This document shows, in pieces, positions 1-4,542 of a stretch of 5,225 nt of DNA (position 1 is the stretch's first letter; each line of letters starts with the position of its first letter). Both the position numbers and the translations under genes were made by a program. Under the pieces are notes generated by a model. It did not search any database. It worked only from the letters and a program-made list of their open reading frames with translations, and was not told the origin of the DNA. The stretch is from JBBRQP01 sp038226175 (lineage in GTDB: Bacteria; Cyanobacteriota; Cyanobacteriia; Gloeobacterales; Anthocerotibacteraceae). The stretch lies in the NCBI GenBank assembly GCA_038226175.1, contig JBBRQP010000138.1, positions 1-5,225 on the forward strand, written 5' to 3'.

Positions 1-163
1 AACAGGTTTTGGAGGCAGCATACAAAGTTCACCCAGAAAGGTTTGTCCGGGGTGTACCCATTCCAGCAGAAGTACCCACCGCTGTGTGGATTAACCCGCC
101 CACCGACACAAAGGAGGTAACTCACTAATTCTTTTTACGAAGTGTCTCTTTTCTATTGACACA
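1..163 (+). mobile_element. Right end of an IS3-family insertion sequence
   Basis: This is the transposase tail plus about 35 non-coding bases up to a CA dinucleotide at 160-161 or 162-163. IS3-family elements end in 5'-TG...CA-3', and on the minus strand the end reads TGTCAATAGAAAAGAGACAC. At the same point the minus-strand Rhs reading frame changes from Rhs-like sequence to unrelated residues. Coding homology and terminal dinucleotide therefore agree on the boundary to within 2 bases. The left end and the target duplication are outside the window. Confidence 0.6.
3..128 (+). CDS. IS3-family transposase, C-terminal end (partial)
   Basis: The window starts inside this gene and only the last 41 codons are visible, read in the frame beginning at base 3 and ending at TAA 126-128. 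The tail contains the blocks HPERFVRG and PTAVWINPP, which I recognise as the extreme C-terminus of the catalytic (rve/DDE) protein of IS3-family insertion sequences. The DDE residues would lie upstream, outside the window. The protein would cut and join the ends of its own element. The stop lies about 35 bases before the inferred element end, a normal distance for this family. Its last 4 bases overlap the end of the convergent Rhs fragment. The family call is firm from the tail motif; whether the full gene is intact cannot be seen. Confidence 0.82.
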   Translation, partial: QVLEAAYKVHPERFVRGVPIPAEVPTAVWINPPTDTKEVTH

Positions 164-607
164 TTCCGTTTCTAGGGTCAGCTTTAAGGTATTCCCTAAT
201 TTAGTAAATGTGCCCTTAATGGGGTCACTATAGTTTTGATTAAGATAAGCACTTTTTGAGGAATCGTAGATAAAGACTTGTTGTCCCCCTGTCGGTAAAT
301 AGAGACGCACCGTATTATTATCCGCTGGCTCAGCTCGTAGACTGTAGACGCCCAGACTAGTGCCATAACCAAAGGGGCCATCGGTAATGGGTGAACCGTC
401 TTGATGCGCACTCTCATAATGACGTTGTATGAACAGTGGGTAAAGTCCACCAATACTCAGGTCGATGGTGTCATAGGAGTAGATGCCTTCAGCAACCGAG
501 ACCGCTGCCTTCACATAAAATGCTGATTGATTGAATACAAAAACAGACAACAGCATTAGACTAACAAACCTGTGTAACAGCTTACCTAAACTTTTGCTCT
601 GTATCAT
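125..607 (-). pseudogene. N-terminal fragment of a secreted Rhs/YD-repeat protein, cut by the IS
   Basis: The fragment has 160 codons; full Rhs proteins are usually well over 1,000 residues. I take the ATG at 605-607 as start because GGAG (CTCC at 614-617 on the plus strand) lies 6 bases upstream; an ATG four codons earlier has no such site. Residues 1-34 form a signal peptide: basic start (K5, K9, H12, R13), hydrophobic stretch 14-25 and a V-K-A cleavage site after A34. Residues 35 to about 146 hold the pattern seen at the start of Rhs proteins: EGIYSYDTIDLSI, then QRHYES, GPFGYGTSLG and a strand-rich segment. The last 13 or so codons come from the insertion sequence. No YD repeats or toxic C-terminus remain, so an Rhs function is lost, although a short exported peptide could still be made. 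Confidence 0.72.
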
Positions 608-783
608 TTGGCACTCCATAGAAATGGGGTTACTAATTGATATTTAGTTGTTTTATCTAAGAGCAAGTTCCCACGAGTCCCTAGGTTTGTCAACCAAGTT
701 ACGTGGATATACTGAGTCTTCCTGATTTTGACTTAAGGCAGTTCTCTATGATATTCCCCCGAAATAATGGACAGTGACCTTAC

Positions 784-1012
784 ACTATCCGCTGTTGAGT
801 AGCAAAATAGACTTTCTCCAACTTGACGGCAAGCCCAAAAAAGTGGGGGTGGCTCACACGTTGGGGTTAGCCAGACAGGCGGCTTTGGAAATGCTCGGCT
901 GACTGATAACTCCTTATCCTTCTTCTGCCTTTCCCTTTCAACTAAAAAATCCTGGTGACAAGCCGGGAACAATATCGGTGAAATTCTGCCTTCATCTTAC
1001 ACTCTGGGGTTT
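784..1012. repeat. Dispersed repeat, copy 1 (full-length form)
   Basis: This stretch matches 2228-2420 along most of its length and 3261-3344 over its right third. The best conserved block is 845-902, nearly identical to 2290-2347; it includes TGGCT...AGCCA, which can pair as a 5-bp stem. The right part holds an A-tract (944-949) and a hairpin, TCCTGG (950-955) with CCGGGA (963-968), shaped like a minus-strand terminator but with one mismatch on that strand. A 79-codon minus-strand reading frame runs through it, but indels break that frame in copy 2, so I do not call a gene. With the 607-783 stretch, in which I see nothing, this accounts for the gene-free interval before the octads. The nature of the repeat is unknown: a small non-autonomous element or a structured RNA are both possible. 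Confidence 0.75.
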
Positions 1013-1092
1013 AGTGGGGTATCTCGTTGCACAGTCTTCGGGCTAGGTGAGGATTGGAACAGAGCTACCAGCTAGCACCACTAACTTAAGTC

Positions 1093-1116
1093 GTATTTGC
1101 GTATCTACGTATTTAC
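1093..1116. repeat. Octad array A (three 8-bp units, orphan centromere-like site)
   Basis: Three consecutive octads, GTATTTGC (1093), GTATCTAC (1101) and GTATTTAC (1109), follow one another without gaps. The flank ACTAACTTAA at 1080-1089 recurs at 3834-3843, just before the array upstream of parA, with the same 4-base distance to the first octad. This array and the parA one are therefore homologous including their left border. No parA follows here: a nitrilase fragment begins at about 1120. I infer a left-over copy of a partition-site border. Confidence 0.75.
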
Positions 1117-1119
1117 GTG

Positions 1120-1448
1120 TTGCGGTATCCGGAGACAGTGCGCAGGTCGTGTTTCACCCGCATGCGCATGTCGCCGAACCTGGGAGCTATCGCCCTTTTA
1201 CCTTCGCCGATCCCGCGAACACTTTCCACGAGAAGGCGATACTGTGTCGTGCGGCGGAGAACACATGCTACTTCGCGTCGGTGAACTGCGCAAGCGAAGG
1301 CTCTGGCACCACGTCGGCGGTTGCGCGGCCGGATGGTACACTACAGTGCTTTCAACCATATGGACAAGAGGGCTTGCTCCTGGCGGATCTTGACCTCAGC
1401 GCATCCACTGGACTACTTGCCTCGCGTTGCCGAACGTCGCCGATGTAA
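1120..1448 (+). pseudogene. Nitrilase-family carbon-nitrogen hydrolase, C-terminal fragment with frameshift
   Basis: The frame ending at TAA 1446-1448 encodes AQVVFHPHAHV, FADPANTFHEKAILCRAAEN, TSAVARPDGTL, QPYGQEGLLLADLDL and GLLASRC. These blocks match the C-terminal half of the nitrilase superfamily, which hydrolyses nitriles or amides with a Glu-Lys-Cys triad. All three catalytic residues normally lie N-terminal to this part and are missing. Just upstream, a different frame (1120-1143) reads LRYPETVR, the segment that follows the catalytic Cys in this family, so a small deletion near 1140 has shifted the frame. An ATG at 1047 is in frame with the later part, but it would translate through the octads and is not a credible start. 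The stretch is visibly richer in G+C than its neighbours, which suggests foreign origin. It is almost certainly non-functional. Confidence 0.8.
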
Positions 1449-1478
1449 GAAGTTGTAATAAAGCTCATGAGAGTGTGA

Positions 1479-1541
1479 CCTACCTACCGATTGCAGCGGA
1501 TCATTCGCTGCGCTACCCGCCGCTGAACCGCAACGTTAATG
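1479..1541 (+). other. attC-like imperfect palindrome upstream of the VOC gene
   Basis: TTGCAGCGG at 1491-1499 can pair with CCGCT (1519-1524 region) and GCAA (1530-1533), leaving a few bases unpaired on one side, as in integron attC sites. The right end reads AACGTTAATG, near the GTTRRRY box of attC but with T where a purine is expected. The left end, CCTACCTACC, is only a weak match to the usual CCTAAC box. No integrase gene is visible. This is a resemblance by eye and may be a degenerate or solitary site. Confidence 0.35.
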
Positions 1542-1672
1542 GGCTAATATTGGTGTTAGAGATGCTTTTTGCAAAGGAACTGGTTCATAACTTTTTCTAT
1601 TGATATTAGTCCTATATGAGCAATTCTTCCGGTATGGTCATTCCTTCTAAGAGCAGGGGAGAGATGTTCCTG

Positions 1673-1701
1673 CTGACAGTCAATACTCGCTGCTGTATAT
1701 C
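1673..1701 (+). promoter_or_regulatory. Candidate promoter for the VOC gene
   Basis: CTGACA (1673-1678, five of six bases of the -35 consensus) is separated by exactly 17 bases from TATATC (1696-1701, four of six of the -10). It would start transcription about 60 bases before the ATG at 1770. The rest of the 1542-1769 leader shows nothing convincing; a 45-codon frame at 1616-1753 resembles no family I know. Confidence 0.3.
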
Positions 1702-1769
1702 AATGTATGTTATCCAGGTGAGGGTACTTGGGTGCAGTCTAATCACTTGTTAAAACGCAGGAGAAGCCG

Positions 1770-2159
1770 ATGAAACGCTCGTGGATAATTATTGGTGTTG
1801 CCGATGTTGCTCGCAATTTCAAATGGTATCAGTCGCTGTTCGGTCAACCCGAAGCGTCTCCTGCCCATGACTACTTCGGGCAAATCCTGGACACGGATGG
1901 AACCGTTTTGCTTTGCCTCCATCAGTGGGGAGCGCACGAGCATCCAACCTTGACTAGTCCCAACCATGCGGAACCTGGCAACGGACTACTTTTGTTCTTT
2001 CGCGTGGATGATTTTGACCAGGCACTGCTTAGGGCTCGTGATCTCGTCACTAGACTGGAAGAAGAGCCCTACTTGAGCACTAGCACTGGAACCAAGGAGT
2101 TCGTACTCCGTGATCCTGACGGGTATTACGTCATGGTCAGTGCGCTCGATGCGACCTAA
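1770..2159 (+). CDS. VOC superfamily (glyoxalase/bleomycin-resistance fold) protein
   Basis: This complete 129-residue protein starts at an ATG preceded by AGGAGA with good spacing. It shows two linked beta-alpha-beta-beta-beta modules: residues 5-53, with the FKWYQSLFG helix at 17-25, and residues 73-124, with FRVDDFDQALLRARD at 77-91 and the closing LRDPDGYYVMVS at 113-124. VOC proteins act as glyoxalases, dioxygenases, isomerases or drug-binding resistance proteins. The metal ligands common in enzymatic members are not evident: no His opens strand 1, and M122 stands where DPDGN-type endings carry Glu. A metal-free binding protein like bleomycin-binding ones is therefore as likely as an enzyme, and the substrate cannot be named. 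The gene stands alone between two attC-like sequences, as VOC genes often do in integron cassettes, and looks richer in G+C than the parAB region. Confidence 0.85.
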   Translation: MKRSWIIIGVADVARNFKWYQSLFGQPEASPAHDYFGQILDTDGTVLLCLHQWGAHEHPTLTSPNHAEPGNGLLLFFRVDDFDQALLRARDLVTRLEEEPYLSTSTGTKEFVLRDPDGYYVMVSALDAT

Positions 2160-2218
2160 CAAGGCGCTCCAAAGGATACCCCTGAGCTTGGTCGTAACCT
2201 TGCCCCGAATTAGTTAGT
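2155..2218 (+). other. attC-like imperfect palindrome overlapping the VOC stop codon
   Basis: CTAAC (2156-2160, containing the TAA stop) is complementary to GTTAG (2213-2217). Just inside, AAGG (2161-2164) can pair with CCTT (2198-2201). A gene ending directly in CCTAACAAGGCGCT is typical of integron cassettes. The spacer before GTTAG (11 bases) is longer than usual and the middle is not well paired, so the site is at best degenerate. Dispersed repeat copy 2 begins about 10 bases later. Confidence 0.35.
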
Positions 2219-2227
2219 AAGGTTCTG

Positions 2228-2420
2228 CTATCTGCTGTTAGATGGCAAAATAGACCTTTTCCAACTTAACTGGCGGCAAATCCAAAAGAGGGGGGTGGCT
2301 CACACGTTGGGGTTAGCCAGACAGGTGGCTTTGGGAATGCTCGGCTGCCCGATTAATCCTTCTCCCTTACTTCTCTTTAACTAAAAAATCCCCGTCATAA
2401 GCCGGAAATGAACTAGATGT
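2228..2420. repeat. Dispersed repeat, copy 2
   Basis: This matches copy 1 from its left end (CTATCTGCTGTT against CTATCCGCTGTT) through the conserved block at 2290-2347 to the A-tract and hairpin at 2383-2408. It is about 10 bases shorter in the pyrimidine-rich stretch before the A-tract. Its right tail, ATGAACTAGATGTG, matches copy 3 better than copy 1. It fills most of the space between the VOC gene and yafQ. Several small indels relative to copy 1 argue against a protein-coding role. Confidence 0.75.
2383..2408 (-). terminator. Intrinsic terminator of dinJ-yafQ, supplied by the repeat
   Basis: On the minus strand TTTCCG and CGGGGA form a 6-bp stem (with two G-U pairs) around an 8-base loop, followed by six T (plus-strand A-tract 2383-2388). 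It lies 60 to 90 bases past the yafQ stop in the direction of transcription. The right end of a dispersed repeat therefore serves as the probable operon terminator. Confidence 0.5.
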
Positions 2421-2469
2421 GCATTTATTGTGGGATCGAGGTCAATTATTCTCAAATTCGACACCTGCC

Positions 2470-2751
2470 TCATAAGCCAAGTTCGCTGTGCGAGCCGATT
2501 CGCACAAGCCTTAAGGTTTCAGCGTCTGGTTTTTGGTAGATCAGCACCAAGTCGGGCTTGATATGACAATCCCGCTGGTCTTTCCATTCTCCGGTCAACG
2601 CATGATCGCGGTAATAGGACTCAAGCAATTGGTCGTTCGCCAACGCATCCACCACGGGGAACAAGTCAGCATCGAGCGTTACGCGATGTTTACCTTTGCT
2701 TTCACGCTTGTAGTCGCGCTTGAACTGCGTTGTCCACTCAATCCCCCGCAT
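2470..2751 (-). CDS. yafQ: YafQ-family mRNA-cleaving toxin (RelE superfamily)
   Basis: At 93 residues this has the family length. YafQ toxins are ribosome-dependent ribonucleases that cut translated mRNA and are neutralised by DinJ. The C-terminal half carries the hallmark segments YYRDHALTGEWKDQRDCH (46-63), KPDLVLIY (65-72) and RIGSHSEL (84-91). H50, H63 and D67 fall at the same positions as catalytic residues of E. coli YafQ, and H88 corresponds to its H87; the E. coli W68 is replaced by L68. The gene overlaps the end of dinJ by 14 bases, so the two are probably translationally coupled, antitoxin first. The key residues look complete, so I expect an active toxin. Confidence 0.92.
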   Translation of the reverse strand: MRGIEWTTQFKRDYKRESKGKHRVTLDADLFPVVDALANDQLLESYYRDHALTGEWKDQRDCHIKPDLVLIYQKPDAETLRLVRIGSHSELGL

Positions 2752-3001
2752 TAAGTGAGGCTTTCAGGTCAGCGATGCTGTTGACGCGGGGCAGGTTGCC
2801 AGTGCGGGACTCCTTCATGGCTGCAATGGTGGTCGCATTGGGAATTAGTGGGTCGAAAGGTAGGGCATGTTCATGCGCCACCTTCGTCAGCAACAGCCGC
2901 ACCGCGTCAGACACCGTTAGACCCATAGCGGCTAATACTGCGGCGGCCTCTTCTTTAATTGCCCCGTCAATGCGAGCCTGTACAAGCTGGTTTGCTGCCA
3001 T
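2738..3001 (-). CDS. dinJ: DinJ/RelB-family antitoxin
   Basis: This 87-residue antitoxin has an N-terminal ribbon-helix-helix domain: strand 5-11 (QLVQARI), helix 14-25 and helix 29-44. The motifs VLAAMGLTVSDAVR and LTKVAHEHALPFD (to residue 50) follow E. coli DinJ closely. The C-terminal tail (51-87) would wrap around YafQ and block it, and the N-terminal domain would bind the operon's own operator. The ATG at 2999-3001 follows a modest GAGA ribosome-binding sequence. A promoter with a palindrome over its -10 box lies 26 to 59 bases upstream. As first gene of the operon it is probably made in excess of the toxin and degraded faster, giving post-segregational killing on plasmid loss. Confidence 0.93.
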   Translation of the reverse strand: MAANQLVQARIDGAIKEEAAAVLAAMGLTVSDAVRLLLTKVAHEHALPFDPLIPNATTIAAMKESRTGNLPRVNSIADLKASLNAGD

Positions 3002-3026
3002 GATCGTTTCTCATTCAGTTGCGTGA

Positions 3027-3060
3027 ATTACATTGTAATGCAGTTGGAGTGTTGATGCAA
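3027..3060 (-). promoter_or_regulatory. dinJ-yafQ promoter with overlapping palindromic operator
   Basis: On the minus strand TTGCAT (3055-3060) and TACAAT (3032-3037) stand 17 bases apart. The -10 matches consensus at five of six positions; the -35 is weak. The -10 lies inside the 13-bp palindrome ATTACAATGTAAT (3027-3039), six-base arms around one central base. DinJ-type antitoxins repress their own operons through inverted repeats, so this is the likely operator. Confidence 0.6.
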
Positions 3061-3226
3061 GCAGCCAGCACTGGTATAGATTTTGACCAAGTAAGATAGG
3101 CGTTGCTCTAGGTGATCAACTACCTCCTACACATCGGGCAGACCAGACCGCAAGCAGTAACTCACTTGAGTAGGATTTAATGCCCTTTTTGGAATGAGTA
3201 TTGACTAGCATGGTGGGGATAGAAAT

Positions 3227-3258
3227 GTATCTACGTATATATGTAATTTTGTATCTGC
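3227..3258. repeat. Octad array B (orphan, degenerate copy of the parA-upstream array)
   Basis: Four octads in register: GTATCTAC (3227), GTATATAT (3235), GTAATTTT (3243) and GTATCTGC (3251). Array C upstream of parA has GTATCTAC, GTATCTAC, GCGCTTTT and GTATCTGC in the same order, so this is a diverged duplicate of that array's first four units. It stops exactly where dispersed repeat copy 3 begins. The preceding stretch, 3061-3226, shows no gene, hairpin or repeat I can support. Confidence 0.7.
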
Positions 3259-3260
3259 AT

Positions 3261-3344
3261 TTTCCCCTTGACCAAAAAAATCCCGGTGACAAGCCGGGAA
3301 TGAACTAGATGTGAATGTGCTTTCATCCTACATGCTGGGCTTTT
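3261..3344. repeat. Dispersed repeat, copy 3 (right third only)
   Basis: This copy carries the pyrimidine/A-tract junction, the hairpin and the tail TTTCATCCTACATGCTGGGC, aligning with copy 1 at 928-1012 and with copy 2 at 2370-2420. The conserved block of the other copies is absent. Its left end abuts octad array B directly. Confidence 0.7.
3274..3299 (-). terminator. Minus-strand intrinsic terminator in repeat copy 3
   Basis: TCCCGG (3281-3286) and CCGGGA (3294-3299) form a perfect 6-bp stem with a 7-base loop; on the minus strand it is followed by seven T (A-tract 3274-3280). It is the best terminator in the window, but no minus-strand gene lies upstream of it within view, so it looks like a passenger of the repeat or a shield for the array behind it. 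Confidence 0.55.
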
Positions 3345-3513
3345 ATATTTTCTTCTCTGTGAAAATATTCTCCTACTCAAGGGTTAATTTTATGGCGAAT
3401 GTGATGCCTCGCATTCTTGTCCTAGACTTCAACACAGAACTGCCTGGGATATGAGCAATAATACTATTTATGTGAACTTCGCATAAATCATGCTTCACAG
3501 TAGGAAACCAGAC
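3345..3513 (+). other. Leader region of the vapBC-like pair
   Basis: This is non-coding as far as I can judge. It holds a 20-codon frame (3392-3454, starting MANVMPRILVLDF) without a good ribosome-binding site or known relatives, and an A+T-rich stretch at 3458-3472 that could include a -10 box, though I find no matching -35. A promoter for the antitoxin gene should lie here but cannot be placed. Confidence 0.3.
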
Positions 3514-3783
3514 ATGAATACGATTTTGCAACAAATTCAACACTATGCCGCTATTCTGCCGTTATCATCCCAAGCAGAGTTACTCACTTACGCTCTTTAC
3601 CTAGAACAAAAGGCGCGGGAAAAAACGCCTATCACTTCCCCCCAAGCTCGCCGCGAAGGTTTGACGGCGGCATTGGCACAAGCGGTTGCCTTAAATCCTT
3701 TTGCCGAGATTGTAGACCCCGTTGCTTGGCAGCGCGAACAACGCCATGACCGCTCCCTGCCTGAGAGACACGATGCTGATTGA
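3514..3783 (+). CDS. VapB-like antitoxin (small DUF2281-like protein)
   Basis: I place the start at ATG 3514-3516, giving 89 residues, because AGGA at 3502-3505 sits 8 bases upstream; an ATG at 3490 lacks such a site. Residues 1-37 (MNTILQQIQHYAAILPLSSQ to EQK) are a helical segment of the type found in small cyanobacterial antitoxins. The C-terminal part ends in DPVAWQREQRHDRSLPERHD, the proline/arginine-rich tail common in partners of PIN-domain toxins. The last 11 bases overlap the start of a broken vapC, the usual antitoxin-toxin arrangement. The protein would bind its toxin and its own promoter. Since the toxin is truncated, this gene now stands alone and may act only as a regulator or as an antitoxin against a related toxin elsewhere. 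Family assignment is by motif and context. Confidence 0.72.
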   Translation: MNTILQQIQHYAAILPLSSQAELLTYALYLEQKAREKTPITSPQARREGLTAALAQAVALNPFAEIVDPVAWQREQRHDRSLPERHDAD

Positions 3784-3838
3784 CAGCAACTTGATTATTT
3801 ATTCCACCCATTACTCGGCTATCACCTGCCTCAACTAA
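3773..3838 (+). pseudogene. vapC remnant: PIN-domain ribonuclease toxin reduced to 21 codons
   Basis: The frame starts at ATG 3773-3775, overlapping the antitoxin stop, and begins MLIDSNLIIYS, the classic first strand of VapC toxins with the first acidic catalytic residue at D4. VapC proteins are about 130 residues and cut tRNA or rRNA with four acidic residues. Here the frame stops after 21 codons. The residues after STH read YSAIT, resembling the S-x-I-T segment normally some 30 to 40 residues later, so an internal deletion may have joined the two; that is inference. The TAA stop lies in sequence shared with the flank of octad array A, so the rest of the toxin was lost where the par region begins. 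It cannot be a working nuclease. Confidence 0.7.
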
Positions 3839-3846
3839 CTTAATTC

Positions 3847-3904
3847 GTATCTACGTATCTACGCGCTTTTGTATCTGCGTACATGTATAATTGTGTCTAT
3901 ACGC
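3847..3904. repeat. Octad array C upstream of parA (probable centromere and operator)
   Basis: In an 8-base register: GTATCTAC (3847), GTATCTAC (3855), GCGCTTTT (3863), GTATCTGC (3871), GTACATGT (3879), ATAATTGT (3887) and GTCTATAC (3895), then GC. Units 1, 2 and 4 match best; the last is close to the reverse of the first. The array fills the space between the vapC remnant and parA and covers the candidate -10 box at 3886-3891. Tandem short repeats read by ribbon-helix-helix proteins, such as the 7-bp sites of the omega protein of pSM19035, are a known centromere design; binding here is inferred. Confidence 0.78.
3886..3891 (+). promoter_or_regulatory. -10 box of the parAB promoter inside octad array C
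   Basis: A perfect TATAAT preceded by TG lies within the octads. No good -35 is found 16 to 18 bases upstream. Transcription would start near 3898, after the ATG at 3883, which favours the ATG at 3922 as the parA start. Its place in the array suggests that ParB bound to the octads represses its own operon. Confidence 0.5.
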
Positions 3905-3921
3905 AGCTCCAGGTCTCCTTC

Positions 3922-4542
3922 ATGTTCTTGACCATTGCCAGTTACAAGGGCGGCGTTGGCAAGACTACCACTGCCATTCACCTTGCTACCTTTTTCCAGG
4001 GGTTGGCTCCTACCCTTCTCATTGATGGCGACCCCAATCGTAGTGTCACCACCATGGCTAAACGTGGTGGGATGCCCTTTGCTATTGCCGATGAGAAAGA
4101 GGGTATTTATCAAGCTCGTAAATACCAGCACATCATCATTGATACTGAAGCTCGACCAGGGGCGGCCGACTTTGAGGATTTAGCCCGTGGTTGTGATTTA
4201 TTGATAGTTCCCACTGTTCCCGCTTCGATGGATACGGATGCTTTGATTTTGACCTTGGGCGCGGCTCAGAAGATGGCTCCTCACAAGTACCGAGTTCTTC
4301 TCACCAGAGTCCCACCCCCTCCAGAAACTGAGGGATTAACCCTCAGACAGGAATTAGAGCGGGGGCATATTCCGATCTTTAAGACTGATATTCCCCGCTT
4401 AAAGGCGTTTGAACATGCAGCGGCGGCGGGGATTCCGGTTAATGCTTTAGGGGGTGGTGATACTCGCACCAGACGGGCCTGGAATGCTTATGAGGCCGTA
4501 GGACACGAGATTGTGAATTCCAATATTAAGGAGCTGTCATGA
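3922..4542 (+). CDS. parA: ParA-family plasmid partition ATPase (small, type Ib-like)
   Basis: ParA ATPases bind DNA non-specifically in the ATP form and move plasmid copies apart in response to a centromere-bound partner. With the start at ATG 3922 the protein has 206 residues, the size of type Ib ParA proteins without an N-terminal DNA-binding domain. The deviant Walker A motif KGGVGKTT lies at 9-16 (signature K9, K14), Walker A' LLIDGDPN at 32-39 and Walker B HIIIDTEARPG at 70-80, followed by DLLIVPTVPASMDTDAL. All ATPase motifs look intact. An ATG at 3883 would add 13 residues encoded by octads and lies upstream of the inferred transcription start, so I reject it; AGG 8 bases before 3922 is a weak ribosome-binding site. 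The gene overlaps parB by 4 bases (ATGA). Confidence 0.93.
   Translation: MFLTIASYKGGVGKTTTAIHLATFFQGLAPTLLIDGDPNRSVTTMAKRGGMPFAIADEKEGIYQARKYQHIIIDTEARPGAADFEDLARGCDLLIVPTVPASMDTDALILTLGAAQKMAPHKYRVLLTRVPPPPETEGLTLRQELERGHIPIFKTDIPRLKAFEHAAAAGIPVNALGGGDTRTRRAWNAYEAVGHEIVNSNIKELS

Noticed and set aside
664..715. Minus-strand TTGACA near 690 as a promoter of the Rhs fragment, and the nearby TTACGTGGATATAC as a fifth octad site
   Set aside because: No -10 box lies at the right distance from TTGACA, and the octad-like piece is a single degenerate unit out of register.
733..972. A 79-codon minus-strand frame through dispersed repeat copy 1, with two differences from copy 2 falling at third codon positions
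   Set aside because: Just beyond the conserved block the frame is broken in copy 2 by indels, there is no recognisable family, and the frame crosses a terminator-like hairpin. Two differences are too few to argue for coding selection.
1047..1119. Upstream part of the 133-codon plus-strand frame (from ATG 1047) as the N-terminus of the nitrilase-like protein
   Set aside because: It is translated from spacer and octad repeats, has no nitrilase similarity, and real upstream nitrilase residues appear in another frame from about 1120.
1616..1753. A 45-codon plus-strand frame in the leader of the VOC gene
   Set aside because: No ribosome-binding site, unusual composition and no family resemblance; it overlaps the candidate promoter.
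2533..2754. Plus-strand frames opposite yafQ and dinJ (also 2730-3026)
   Set aside because: They are antisense shadows of two well-recognised genes and resemble nothing.
3859..4131. Minus-strand frame opposite the start of parA
   Set aside because: It is a shadow of the conserved Walker-motif region and reads through the octads.
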